Shown here: piece by piece, positions 30,076 through 41,017 of the stretch | How positions within the stretch are numbered: the stretch's first letter is position 1 | Layout: each line of letters starts with the position of its first letter | From: Elymus sibiricus | Lineage: Eukaryota; Streptophyta; Magnoliopsida; Poales; Poaceae | DNA length: 64,000 nt | Direction: 5' to 3' | Assembly: GCA_039707655.1 (NCBI GenBank) | Contig: CM077676.1 | Location: forward strand, 375,104,114-375,168,113 | The notes under the pieces: generated by a model | Told to the model about the DNA's origin: nothing | The model's database searches: none | Seen by the model: only the letters and a program-made list of their open reading frames with translations | Position numbers and translations under genes: made by a program

Positions 30076-33053
30076 TGTGACGCCCCCGACTTAATCGTGC
30101 AATAATCATACACGCAAATGCACACGATCAAGCCTGAGGACTCACTTGAAGATATCACAACACAACTATAAACACAAATAAAAGTCATACAAGCTTTATA
30201 TTACAAGCCAGGGGCCTCGAGGGCTCGAATACATAAGCTTGAGTCATACAAGCATCAGCGGAAGCATCAGATATCTGAGTACAGACATAAAAGTTAAACA
30301 GATATGCCTTAAGAAGGCGGGGCAAAACAACGACAAAGATCGAAAGGCGCAGGCCTCCTGCCTGGGTGCCTCCTATCTACTCCTGGTCGTCGGCGGCCTC
30401 CACGTAGTAGTACTCTCCACCAGAGGGGTAGTAGTAGTCGTCAGCTGGGGCAGCTGGCTCCGGGGCTCCGTCATCTGGTCGCAGCAATCGGGTATGGGGA
30501 AAAAGGGAAGCAAAGCAACCGTGAGTACTCATCCAAAGTACTCGCAAGACTTACATCAGATCTATTCTACATATGCATCTGTATCAAAGAAGGGCTGTAT
30601 CAGTGGGCTGGACTGCAGAAATGCCAGAATAGAGAGAAAGGCCTAGCCTATCGAAGACTAGCATCTTCAGCGTCTTGCAGCATTAGAAGAGTGCAGATTA
30701 TTACATAAATATAATAGTAGCATCAAGTAGCAACAACGCCCAGAGATCCTTCCTCGACCCCTGCGAGAAAGCGATCCCGGAGCTAACATATTCAAACCAT
30801 TTCTAGTTGTAGAAGATCGGGATATTTTCCGAGCGTCCTGTTACCGTGGACACAGCTATTCGAATAGATATACTTCCCTGCAGGGGTGCACCAACTTACC
30901 CATCACGCTCGATTAACTCTGGCCGACCACAGGAGGTTTGCTTGCCTGGAAGCTCTGCGGCAAAGGAGGGGTCGTCAACGGTGTAGTCGGACTCCGGAAC
31001 TACGTCGGTCACGGGGTCTATCGGATAAGAAGAGGGGGAAGAAATAATAAATAAAGGCAAATAATGCAACACAGATGCATGGCATGACAATATGCAGTGC
31101 TGGTGGTGACCTAATGCAATGCTACATGTCGCAGACGAAGCGGAAAAATATCTGGAATATTTTCCCGGCGTTTAGGCAGATTTCGGTATACTGAACCGGA
31201 GGGGAAGATTCCATGTTCAGATAGTTAGGAGTGATGGTCAAGCATTTTGACCACATATTCGGATTCGTCTCGTTTTTCTGATCAACTTTCATGTTGAAAA
31301 CTTTTCGATCCGAGCTACGGTTGAATTTCTATGAATTTTAAAATATTTAAACCTTTTTCTGAAATTCTGGAATTAAATCTAATTCGAAAATAACCAGAAA
31401 AGGAAATACTACGTCAGCACTACATCAGCAAGTCAAACCCAGCTGTTTCAGGTCAAACCTGACAGCTGGGTCCCACCAGTCAGTGACACAATGGACTAAC
31501 AGAGATTAAAACTAACTAATTAGGTTAATTAGCACGTGGGCCCCACATGTCAGTGTCTATTAAGTTTAACTAATTAATTTTAATTATAACTCATTTAGTA
31601 AACGGGTGGGGCCCGCCGGTCAGCGTCACTGTGCTGCCACGTCAGCGCGTTGACTGGTCAGCGCGGTCAACTGGGGCAAGGGGGCCCACTGGCAGTGACC
31701 CAGGGGGTGGCCCCAGGTGTGCCAGCTCGACGGCGGCCGGCGGCTTAACGCCGGCGACGCCAAACGCGGCGGAAGGCCACGGGCGCTCGCCGGAAAACGG
31801 CTACGCGCGGCCATTTCGCGCGCGCGACCCCGCGTTCGAACGAGCGCTCGCCCGCGCGTCATTTGGTGGCGGTGGCCTGGCCGGAAAGGGCAATGGCGAG
31901 CGGCGGAGGCGGCGCCGGAGTTCGGGCGGTGGCGGTTTCGTCGCTAGGGGGCACGGCAAGAGCAGCGAGCGGTGGCGTTCGACTCCTACACGTGCGCTGA
32001 GCACGACGGCGGCGACGGGTACGGCCACGACGAATGCGGCGGCTACGGCGCGAAAGAAAAGAGGAGAAGGAGGGGATCCGGCGTGGTGCTCACCGTGGAG
32101 GCGCACAGTGGCCCGTTGACGGCTTAGGAGCAGCAAGATGCGGCGAATCGACGGCGAGGTCGTCGGCGACCAAGGAGGAAGAAGAGGATGCCGAGCTCGA
32201 AGCAGTGGCTCCCGGCTCGCGCTCGAGGACGGGGACGGGGTAGTCGACGACGGCGGAGACGTGGGACAAGGCGGCGAAGCGAGGCGAGGTCGGTGGCCGC
32301 GGGATCTCGGCGGCGTGGCGACGGCGGCGTTCGCGTGAGCTCGCGCGCAGGCGAGAGAGGCGATGGAGAGGGGGAGGAGTGGATAGGGGAGGACGAGGGG
32401 GCCGAGGGGCGCGTCCTTATCCCCTCGCCCGGCCTCGGGCGTCGCCGTGTCGGCCGTTCGCCGGTGCGCGCGCGCGCGGCCACGGCGGCGACGACACGCG
32501 GGGAGAGAAAGCGGGAGGAGGAAGAGAGAGAGAGCGCGGTCGGCTGGGCCGTGCACTGTGCACTTAGGCCCAGCTCACAGTAGAGTTGGGCCTTTTTGCA
32601 TTTTCTTTTTTGTTTTCATTTTACAGAAAGTTTTGCAAATAGAATGAGCTGCTAAATGCAAGTAGTAAAATGTGAAACTTGTGCACAAAAATACTTTGCA
32701 TTATACTGCACTGCCACAAAAAGTTTGGGCAATTTTGAAATCCATTTGAATGTTTCAAAAATGGAAATGGCATTTAAATTACTGTTTTTGCACTGTTTTA
32801 AATGCTCTAACCCATTTTGGCAAAATAGGTGATGTTGTTTTCCTGAGCAGGAAATTGTTTTGGAATTTTTGCTACAACATGAACTATTTTGCAGAAATTT
32901 TTGAGCAACTTCAAATTTCACTTTGAATTTGAATTGAATTCAGTGGAGGAATTTGAAATGAGATATTATCCCACTTTGATTAAACATTGCAAATCACAGT
33001 AGTTTAGCATAATCATGATGGATCACTGTTGCTCATTACACAGGGGTGTTGCA
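30076..33053 (-). repeat. 5' LTR of the large gypsy element (3.0 kb, internally deleted)
   Basis: It matches the left LTR over its whole length except for a gap: CTCTGGCCGACCACAGGAGG at about 30919-30938 joins sequence that is about 1.07 kb apart in the left LTR. Otherwise the two differ by scattered substitutions and small indels. Confidence 0.85.
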
Positions 33054-33059
33054 ATGGAC

Positions 33060-33600
33060 TACAATCATATATTGTCGTTTTTAGAGAATTAACTATATTG
33101 TCTTGATAAGTATCCTCTCGGCCTGAACTATTTTAGCCATGCTCAAAAGGTAGTCTTTTTCATTTAAGTTGCTTGGGAATGAACCTTGAAAGAATGTGTT
33201 TGAGGCCTACTTGTATGTGAGGTTAACATGTAGTACTATGGAGCGGGACGGATCGGGCGCCGCCCGGAGTGGGGCGGGTCGGCCGCCACTCTGCATCCCT
33301 AGCTGCGTGTGATTATAATGGAAGACGAGTAACAAGGTTCTGAAGTTATGACACGACTTAGAACCCAACATATCACACACTCACAACCATTTGAACGACC
33401 CTAATAAAAAAAACAATAATCTGTTTTTCTCTGAATTAAATGAAGAATTCAGGATCTTTTATGTTTTTTACCTTACAATTTTGCTAGATACAAAACAAAG
33501 GTGCTGGAGGCATCTGGCCCCGGCTTTAAACCACATTTGGGCATCCCATTTTATTTGATCTAACATCCGATCCAGTGAGAATAAATTGTTTTCAAAGACT
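33060..33600. other. Intergenic, no gene seen
   Basis: No recognisable protein or transposon terminus. A short GC-rich patch at 33243-33300 (GGGCGCCGCCCGG and similar) is palindromic in part. The first five bases at 33054-33058 are the gypsy TSD. Confidence 0.5.
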
Positions 33601-34940
33601 CTACCATTGCGCTCTTTCTAAATAGACCAAGCGACCAAGATGAACATAATGTTTAACTTCTCCTGCTCTCCACGGGGGTCTCATTTCTTGCGCTAGAACA
33701 CCATCCTTCAAAGGTGCTGCCAATGGAGGGTGACATCACCGAGAGACCAATCCAAGTAAGGACCTGGCTCCATAAAATGTATGAAACAATGCAACCCACA
33801 AGAAGATGTTCCACATCCTTCGGCGAAGAACCACAAAACAACAATCCACGTTATGAGGGAGGTTTCGTCTAGCTGGCAATCAACAGTCCAGACCATTTTC
33901 CAAATTGCGAAACAAATGAACATTTTGCAACGAAGGGGAGCCCAGTTCTTCCATATTGCGGCTGTCGAGGTACAAATTTGGATTCCTTGAGGTTTTATAC
34001 GTCGATTTGGATGAGAACCAGAAGATTCCAAATCCCACTTCCAACTATCCTCTTGGGTTGACACAAGTTGCACCTCGCTGATAGCATCCCAGTTATTCAG
34101 CAATTGGATGAACTTTTCAATAGTGAGCTTAGCCTTAGGCCCAGTTCTTTTGGCCGATTTCTCCTAGAATCTTGAAAATCAAACCTCCACCCAGCTTCTC
34201 CCAGAATCTTGAACCCATATTTTTATGACAATTCTAGCTATTTACATCCTAAATAGCTAGGATTGTAAAAAAAATATGGGTTCAAGATTCTGGGAGAAGC
34301 TAGGGGGAGGTCCGATTCTCAAGATTCTGGGAGAATCGGCCAAAAGAACTGAACCTTAATATCTCTCAGCCAGTATCCATTAGTAAGGCCGTCAGCCACC
34401 ATGCATGTTGGTTTGGTGATGTCCGAGACTAATCAGCAATATCATGGACAATGTGAGCAAGCGAAGAGCCCTCAAGCCACACATCGTACCATAAAAAGGG
34501 CGCTATTACCATTTCCAGAAACCAACTGAGCTGCAGAATTGAAGTGAGCCAACTCGTTTGGGTTTAGGGGAACTCCCATGTGCCGCCAAGGCTTATCAAG
34601 CTCGGTCCTAGCGATCCACGCACGACAAAGTTTGATAGTGGTACTCCCACCTACCAAGTTCACAACCCCGAGACCTCCAAACTTCTTAGGGTGCAAACGA
34701 CCTCCCACTTGACAGGGCAATGCCCTCCATCAACTTCATAAAATCCCTTCCAGAAGAAGGCATGACGAATTTTGTCGATTTTCTTGAACACCGAAGGAGG
34801 GGGGTGTCAAGAGAAACCAAATGGAAAATTGTAATGCATGTTAGAACAAATTAAACAGCACAAGACGACCACTTTGTGCTAGCATTGCCAACCGTCAAGA
34901 GGCAAGTCTTCCAACAATCTCCTTTGATGATAATGGCTCA
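33600..34940 (-). pseudogene. LINE reverse-transcriptase 3' remnant
   Basis: Two minus-strand pieces match the C-terminal part of plant non-LTR retrotransposon ORF2. 34720-34472 reads GGRLHPKKFGGLGVVNL, ARTELDKPWRHMGVPL and NGNSALF, like the conserved post-RT region (GGLGxxNL ... GNG). 33844-33653 reads MLFCGSSPKDVEHLLVGCIV followed by SYILWSQVLTWIGL, like the zf-RVT region (C..C...ED..HLL..C....W). Stops and frame changes separate them. A MITE (34138-34355) is inserted between the two. No 5' part, RT core or endonuclease was found. Confidence 0.6.
34138..34355. mobile_element. Tourist-like MITE, long inverted repeat
   Basis: GGCCCAGTTCTTTTGGCCGA at the left is inverted at the right (TCGGCCAAAAGAACTGAACC), and the two halves pair almost to the centre. 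The flanks are a perfect TTA TSD (34135-34137, 34356-34358), as for PIF/Harbinger-derived MITEs. It is 218 bp long and sits inside the LINE remnant. Confidence 0.85.
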
Positions 34941-35956
34941 GGCATGACGCCATGTCCTGGGTTCCTAAGTTGTCGTCACTCGGTCACACGCATAGCACTT
35001 GCCATAGCCTCCTCCTCCTCCGCTCCCGCCTTGTTGGGTTGTCCAAAGCTAAAAATCTATTCCCTTCACACAAAAAAACTCAAAATCTATACTCTTCGAG
35101 ATATGTGCTTGTTCTTCAGGCAGCTAGATAGATCAATACATGTGACCTTAATTTGAAGATATTTATTTGATTAGCTTTTTGGTTGAATCAATCCTCCATG
35201 GACGGTGTGGCTATGATTAGCAGTTGAGACTCGAGACAAGTCACATCAGTGTGGTGTCCAGTAAGAGCTTCCATGCTAGGAACTCGGTTTCGGCACACAC
35301 TCGAAAAGGAGATTATAGTTGCCGATGTGGGCATCAATCCCGATGACAAAGAGGAGAGGCGACAGATACCAGAACAATCGAGTTCTTGTGAATAGGCAAA
35401 GCCAGATGCTCTTATTTTACAATGGTAGGGACTAGGGACGATTACTCTTATTACAAACAAGAAAGACACCAAATTTACCTATAGGTGCTTCACTGCGGTA
35501 TAGGTAGAAGGAGTTGATACGGAGAAAGCCTTCAATATGAAGTTTGAAATGATGAATTGAGGTAGAGTATGCTGATGATCCGGTAGTTATCTAAGAGGCG
35601 GCGTTCTGCGTCAGGCAGGACAGTCGAATAAACTGTAGACGGAAAGGCTTGAGCTGGAAGATGCATGACAACCGTTGAATTTCCGTACAACGGCTAGATG
35701 AGTGTCCGAATCTTGAAGTCCCTGAGCCGTCGATGGTCCGGTAGCAGATGGTGCCCGGACCAGATTGGCATTTCTTTTCTCGCCCAGACACCACCGATCG
35801 TGTCGGATTAGCTTTCTTCACCGATCAGCGGGCGCCGTCGAGCCTACTTCCCGCACCCGTGCTGCCGCGTACCTTTCCCGTCGCGGCGATCTCAAGAAAC
35901 CGATCCGGTTTCTGGATCTCACCATCCTCAGTCGTCGCAGATCTTCGCTTGGCTGG
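34941..35956. other. Intergenic, no gene seen
   Basis: No coding sequence was recognised. The part nearest 35957 should contain the 3' UTR of the lectin/PAN gene on the minus strand. No transposon ends were found. Confidence 0.45.
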
Positions 35957-37468
35957 CTACCTCCGGAAGGAGTTGAAGCTGCTGGAGAGCTCGACGGAGC
36001 TGAAGGATCCCAGATTCTTGTAGGGACCCGGCGAGAGCCCATCACCGTCGGCGCCCAGCTGCTGCCGCGTCTCCGCTGCCGCACGGCGCCTCCTGTCCCA
36101 CACCCTGTACGCCCCGAACACAGCGGCCGCAGCCACCACCGCGACGCCGACCGCAAGCAGCGCCGCCTTGACACCGGTCGCCCTCCCGCCGCGCGCAGCC
36201 GCCTCTTCCATGCTCCTCACCTTGAAGTAGCCCACCTTTCTCTTGTCGGCGGCCACCATCAGCTGCGCCGGGTAGTCCATGAGGTAGCAGTACCCCGTCC
36301 CGTTGGTGTACACCGCGCCCCAGCAGCTGCAGTTGCGCGCGCACAACGCCTCGCAGTCTTCCGCTGACGGCGCGTGCTCGAATCCCAGCCACTCCTTGTT
36401 CGCCGGCTCCACGCCCTGTCTCCGCACCTCCGAGTACAACCCACCAACCTCGCCGCCCGTGGTGCCGCACAGGCCGCTCCCGACGGAGGGGGCGGCGCAG
36501 CCCGGGCCGTCGGTGGCGTTGGCCAGGCACGCGCACCGGCCGCTGGGCGGGAAGCAAACGCTGTAGGCGCCGCAGGTGGTGGGCAGCTCGCACGAGTCGG
36601 TGATGGTGGTGTAGTCCAGCACCCACCGGGACCCGTCCCAGTAGTAGGCGCGGAGGTTGCCGTCGGGCTCGAGAGTCATGCGGCGGAGAGCGCGGACGCC
36701 GTGGTTGAAGGTATCGAAGGACGTGACGTCGGCGGGGGCTCCCTCCTTCTGGTACATGCCGAGGTAGCCGTCGGGCTCCACGCGCACGTATATCGGGCCG
36801 CCGCCGGCCACGATCTGGGCCTTGGCCTCCAGAGCCGTGTGCTTGGAGTACATGGCGGCGGCGACGCCGCCCGACGACAACGGTGGCGGCTCGACGTAGA
36901 GCGCGAAGTAGTTGCTCCCCAGCCGCATGGCGAATCGCTGGTCGATGGAGTGAAGCGCCGCCGACGAGGTGAGATTCTGGCCCTGGACAATGGTGTCCGA
37001 AGGGTAGTCGAAGCTTTGCCACACGGCAACGGGCGAACTGCTGCTCTGAATCTGAAGGTTGGACGTATTGAGGAGAACGGCGCGGTCGCCGGCCGGCGCA
37101 GCGGTGGACCAGAGCACTTGATTGGTGGCGCCGTCCGTGAGCACCAGGCTGCCGTTGAAGGAGAGGGACGCGGCTGCGGACCACGGCGCGGGGCGGTCCG
37201 GCATGGCTCGCCAGAGGGGGAAAGCGGAAGGGAGGTGGAGGACGGCGAGGTCGAGCGTGGTGGAGTTGACGCGGAGGAAGCCGAGGGCGAAGACGCCGGT
37301 GGGGTCGGAGAGCACCGGCTGGAAGTGCGAGTAGGACGTATCGTGGGCGGCCAAGAAGCCTCGCCCTAGCTCCTTAGCCGAGGCCGCCGCCACGCCCGCG
37401 CCGCCGGTCAAAGAAACCAGCAGCGCCGCAGCCGCCATGCACATCATCACAGTACGCTCGCCTGCCAT
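35957..37468 (-). CDS. Lectin/PAN-domain membrane protein without kinase domain (At5g03700-like)
   Basis: An intact single-exon gene of 503 residues. Residues 1-30 are a hydrophobic signal peptide (MMCMAAAALLVSLTGGAGVA). Residues about 45-165 form a bulb-type (mannose-binding-like) lectin domain with VFALGFLRVN, NQVLWSTAAP and VAVWQSFDYPSDTI. Residues about 200-320 resemble the S-locus glycoprotein region, with a Cys-rich CGAYSVCFPPSGRCACLAN motif. Residues about 345-418 are a PAN/Apple domain (DCEALCARNCSCWGAVYTNG). A transmembrane segment lies at 433-454, followed by a short basic and Ser-rich tail of about 48 residues. G-type lectin receptor kinases share this layout but add a cytoplasmic kinase, which is absent here with a proper stop codon. 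Several N-x-S/T sites fit a glycosylated surface protein. A plasma-membrane or wall-facing binding role is inferred. Confidence 0.88.
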   Translation of the reverse strand: MAGERTVMMCMAAAALLVSLTGGAGVAAASAKELGRGFLAAHDTSYSHFQPVLSDPTGVFALGFLRVNSTTLDLAVLHLPSAFPLWRAMPDRPAPWSAAASLSFNGSLVLTDGATNQVLWSTAAPAGDRAVLLNTSNLQIQSSSSPVAVWQSFDYPSDTIVQGQNLTSSAALHSIDQRFAMRLGSNYFALYVEPPPLSSGGVAAAMYSKHTALEAKAQIVAGGGPIYVRVEPDGYLGMYQKEGAPADVTSFDTFNHGVRALRRMTLEPDGNLRAYYWDGSRWVLDYTTITDSCELPTTCGAYSVCFPPSGRCACLANATDGPGCAAPSVGSGLCGTTGGEVGGLYSEVRRQGVEPANKEWLGFEHAPSAEDCEALCARNCSCWGAVYTNGTGYCYLMDYPAQLMVAADKRKVGYFKVRSMEEAAARGGRATGVKAALLAVGVAVVAAAAVFGAYRVWDRRRRAAAETRQQLGADGDGLSPGPYKNLGSFSSVELSSSFNSFRR

Positions 37469-37499
37469 CGCCGTTCGTCCGGCACTCCGGCTAGCTAGC

Positions 37500-38029
37500 T
37501 AGCTCGCTGACCTCCAGTGATACTTCTGCTCAGAGGCTCGGATCTGAGTGCGGATTCTTGAAAATGGAAGTAGACAGAGTGAAGAGCGCAGAGCCGAGAG
37601 CTGTATGGAAGAACAAGAAGAAGCCAATGAGAATTTGGGATTGGATTGGAGCAGGAGAAGACAAGAGCCGGGAATATTTATCTGTTAGTGCAATGTCCAT
37701 GATCAGCAGTGTCGTGGCTGCGAAAGTGAGGCCATAAAAGGATGGGTGGGATAGTGAGGTTTGGTCAACGATCAGATGAGCACACTCTCGGTGGATAGTT
37801 GCCCGTGTCTTACCTTTAGATGCAATGGTGTAGAGTATTGCCGACTTGCAGAATATACAATTGCTGTTGGAAAGTGTGAGTTGGATCAACCCATGCGATG
37901 CGATGCGAGGCCGGCAGCAATCTTTCTCCAGATGCAAGTTCGGGTATTATTTTTACTAAATGACCCCTGGAGGTTCTTATGTCGTGCACTGACCCTCCAA
38001 AAAACTTATTTCGTCGCCTGACCCCATTC
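37500..38029. other. Lectin gene upstream region and intergenic sequence
   Basis: A short GCTA repeat at 37491-37504 lies just before the lectin start codon (minus strand). There is no unambiguous TATA box. No other gene is seen. Confidence 0.45.
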
Positions 38030-38397
38030 GCGCCGGGCCGTCAGGCGTGTCAAGTGCACGTCGCCGCGCCGCGCGCGAAGGCGCCTTTGACCGAAGCCGA
38101 TGACCGGCCGCCAGCGTGGCAGCCGCCATACGCGCCAGCCTGGAAGGCGTGATTCAGTTGGATGATCCAGTTTCTGCGCTAAGCTTGTTCTCACTGTAAT
38201 CAGACCGTCTGATATATTCATGTAACGATTGGCGTTGTAGCTGCTTCCGGCTAACATATCGGACAGTCTGATGTTCTCCCTTGACACGCTCGATTGTTTG
38301 GCGCGTACATCATGTCAGATCATCCGGCACGTTATGTTGGCACGGCTCGGTGGTTGTGGACCATAGCTGCACGTCGCCGCGCCTACTTACTAGGCGT
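38030..38397 (+). promoter_or_regulatory. Four RCGCY-N9-GGCRY palindromes upstream of the first B3 gene
   Basis: Sites are 38030-38048 (GCGCC...GGCGT), 38132-38150 (GCGCC...GGCGT), 38286-38304 (ACGCT...GGCGC) and 38379-38397 (GCGCC...GGCGT). All have exactly nine bases between the arms. They lie 263-630 bp before the ATG at 38660. A CAGATGGTCTGG motif is at 38441-38452. Confidence 0.55.
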
Positions 38398-38659
38398 TTA
38401 TCGTGAAGTACAAAATGACCTTCCTTGGCGCTTAAAAAACCAGATGGTCTGGCTCTTCATTGTTCTGTCACTGCTATGTGAGTCCACGATTCCATTGGGA
38501 GCGTCCTATTTAGCCTCCGAACCCCTTTTTTGGTGAAACCAGTTGCCATTTCTCCCCGCCGCCCCTCGTCCTCCTCTTCCCCAACGCCAGTCGTCCTCAT
38601 CTTCCCAACCGCCGGCGCCGCCACCTGCATGCGCCTCCGCCGTGTAGGGTTGGATCTCG

Positions 38660-40511
38660 ATGGCCGATAAGCCGACTCCGGCCCCAAAGCCAAGGAAGGA
38701 GATGGTTGATCAGTGCATGGAAGAACTGGAGCGGCAAGTTCGTGCCAAGATTGCCGGAAAGCAGGTTGTTGGTGGCACCCTCATGGAGGGAGGATCCAGC
38801 CATCCTTCTGGTCCTGTAAGTAATCCCGACGCACCATATGTATCGTTGGGTGATTTCAAATCGTTAGGATATATCTTTTGTGGTTGGTTACTTTTCTTGA
38901 TTCTGCATCTAGCATTACTGATTAAATCCTAGGTTTGGGGGACAATCTGGATTCATGCCGTGGTTCAAATGTCTGGATCCGTGCACATTTAATTTGGTAT
39001 TAGGGTTTTCTAATGTGCAGAATCCATCCGAAACCAGTAGTTATAGGTGTTTTTTGATAGATTCCCATTTGCAGTTTGGTTCAATTTTATAGATCTACAT
39101 TTGAACATGCAGTCAGGTGGTATTTGATTTATTTCCACACGCAGTTAGCACAGTCATCAGTTCGTTTGGATTGCATACATGGCTTATCCAAGCTGGTTTA
39201 CATAATCGTTCTCTCTCTAGATTGCTTATTCAGCAAATCTATGTCACATGCAGTTCTGAATTGTATTAGTTCATTGGTCCTTAGATTATTCATTCAGCAA
39301 ACGGTAGCCGTGCTATGGCTCAGCTTGGCATCGGTGGTGTCGACAAGGCCCCAGAGGATAATACTGTCCATGACTTACGTGCGCGCATTTTCGCGAAGCG
39401 GCAAGCGAGAATGGCACATGCACTCGCACGCGAGCAAACGCGAGCACTTCGTTCACTCGCCGGCCTGCCTCCCATAGAGGAGGATGCCGAGGATGCCTCC
39501 AACAGCTCCGGTAGTGAGCAGATAATGCTGGACCCATACTGTGTTTTTGGCCGGTACCTAGGCAGTGAACATGGCAAGGGGGAGAAGGGGAAGCGAAAGG
39601 GAAAGAAGAGGAAGAAAGGGAAGGGAAAGGGCGTCTCTGAATTTCCTATGATAGCCATGTTTTAGCTGTTACTATCTTGCAGCATCTCAGTTGTCTGATT
39701 TAATGTCCCTATGCTACATTTGTGTTTGTGTAGATGAATTATGTACACTTATTGACTTACTAAATGCAAGTCAGGCACTCGCAAGGGGAACCAGTGGACC
39801 GTCTTGCTTACCACCGGCTGTGGATGCTGAACTGAGGCTTCTTGCTGTAAAAAATGCAGTATGTTATGTTGTATGATGTTGTTGTATGTCATTCAAGCCC
39901 CTACAATGAAGTAACTGTCTGATTGATTAATATCTGAACTCGCTAAATGCAGGCGGCTGTGCCAGCGGTTACTACAGTTTCATCACCTGCATGTGTTTCT
40001 GTATCCTCTGGTGACAGAGCCCCTAAGGTATGTTCATCTTGGTTTTGCAAGGACAACTTTGATTTACCAAAGTTTGTAAACTGTACATTGTTGTTATTGA
40101 CAGGGGAGGTCGTCTTCTGAACTAAAAAAGCTTTATGCTCGCATCGGGCACTCCCATGAAGAAAAGAGGCCAAACTGTTTCGTGAGAATCATGCAGGACC
40201 GCTGCACATCCCGTTTGGTGATACCCGACGATGCAGCCTCTCTTTTACAGGCCACCAAGCTGCGTTTGCCTAGGTTTATCAATCTGAAGACGATCACGGG
40301 CTGTTGTTGGTGTGTTGAGTTGAAGCAAGAAGATGGAATGCTGGTGCTGTCTATGTTGTGGTCTGTGTTTGTGAAGTTCCATGGACTCGAGCCTGGCTGC
40401 GTGGCTGAATTTGAGGTTGTACACCCTGAGCTGATGAAGGTGATCGTCTACGACAAGACAGGAATTGAGATGACATACAAAGTGTGTGGCAACGTGAAGC
40501 CGGTTAAGTGA
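38660..40511 (+). CDS. B3 DNA-binding-domain protein (REM-like), five exons, intact
   Basis: Proposed exons are 38660-38815, 39324-39632, 39775-39858, 39953-40027 and 40104-40511. All junctions are GT-AG and phase 0, giving 343 residues without a stop. The N-terminal part is charged and low in domains, with an Arg/Ala-rich helix (RARIFAKRQARMAHALAREQ), an acidic patch and a strongly basic tract (EKGKRKGKKRKKGKGKG) that can serve as nuclear localisation signal. The B3 domain spans about residues 232-340: NCFVRIMQDRCTSRLVIPDD, WCVELKQEDG, LSMLWSVFVKFHGLEPGCVA, EFEVVHPELMKVIVYDKTGI. B3 domains bind DNA through two loops; this one belongs with the divergent grass REM-type proteins. Start chosen as the first ATG after a CT-rich leader. 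The exon 2/3 acceptor choices are inferred. Confidence 0.72.
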
Positions 40512-40998
40512 GGCTTACTGAGCTGATGAAGGTGATCATGTTTACTTAGTCTGTCATGCTTGTGAGAGTGTCTGGCTTGTCAATGCCAAGAACAAGAGGA
40601 TGTTATTTGTGTGTCTTTTGTGAACTGCTTATGGTTGATGTAAGGTGTGTGTCTGCAGAATCTAAGCTAAATCGTGTGTTCATGCCTTTTAACAATTCTT
40701 GGTCTAGTCATCTTATTACTGAAACTACTGTTGGAGTTTACAGTACTTGTTCATCCCGCGCCCCGTGTCCTATAGGCCGGGCTATTACAGCTTGGGTTGC
40801 ACGTCCAAGTGTTAGCTCTCGCACTACCATAGACGGTGCAGTAAGATCATAGCATCGCAAGTTACGTAATGTTCAGGCCAAGCAGGTCTAAACTGGACGT
40901 GAAGATGTGTGGAGAAGGTGGTCAAACTCCATTAACCCAAGAAAGCGCTACTTTCGAGGAAGAAATAAAGGTGTGGCCCAAGCGCATTTTCCCGAGAT
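40512..40998. other. Intergenic between the two B3 genes
   Basis: Contains the 3' UTR of the first B3 gene and sequence with no recognised gene. The reading frame at 40556-40852 has no recognisable domain and is probably not coding. Confidence 0.45.
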
Positions 40999-41017
40999 GC
41001 GCCTAGTAGCTGGGCGT
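40999..41017 (+). promoter_or_regulatory. RCGCY-N9-GGCRY palindrome upstream of the second B3 gene
   Basis: GCGCC, nine bases, GGCGT. It ends 202 bp before the ATG at 41219. A TATA-like TTTATTTATATG follows at 41112-41123, about 100 bp before the ATG. Confidence 0.5.

Larger units (their letters stand above)
9575..33053 (-). mobile_element. Complete Ty3/gypsy chromovirus-type LTR retrotransposon, interrupted by a CACTA element
   Basis: The element is flanked by the perfect 5-bp TSD ATGGA (9570-9574 and 33054-33058). The LTRs are 9575-13710 and 30076-33053 and start (minus strand) TG(T/C)AACACCC and end GTCACA. The primer-binding site TGGTATCAGAGC, complementary to initiator tRNA-Met, lies at 30061-30072 next to the right LTR, and an AGAGGAGGAGAAT polypurine tract adjoins the left LTR. 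Orientation is therefore minus. Coding order is an extra ORF, gag, protease, RT, RNase H, integrase, chromodomain. The CACTA element at 19473-30047 is inserted between the PBS and the leader ORF. Without it the element is about 12.9 kb. Confidence 0.9.

Noticed and set aside
36374..37369. 331-codon plus-strand ORF opposite the lectin gene
   Set aside because: It is a GC-rich antisense shadow of the lectin/PAN coding sequence, with no domain of its own.
40556..40852. 98-codon ORF downstream of the first B3 gene
   Set aside because: No domain, no splice context, and it lies in the probable 3' UTR and spacer.
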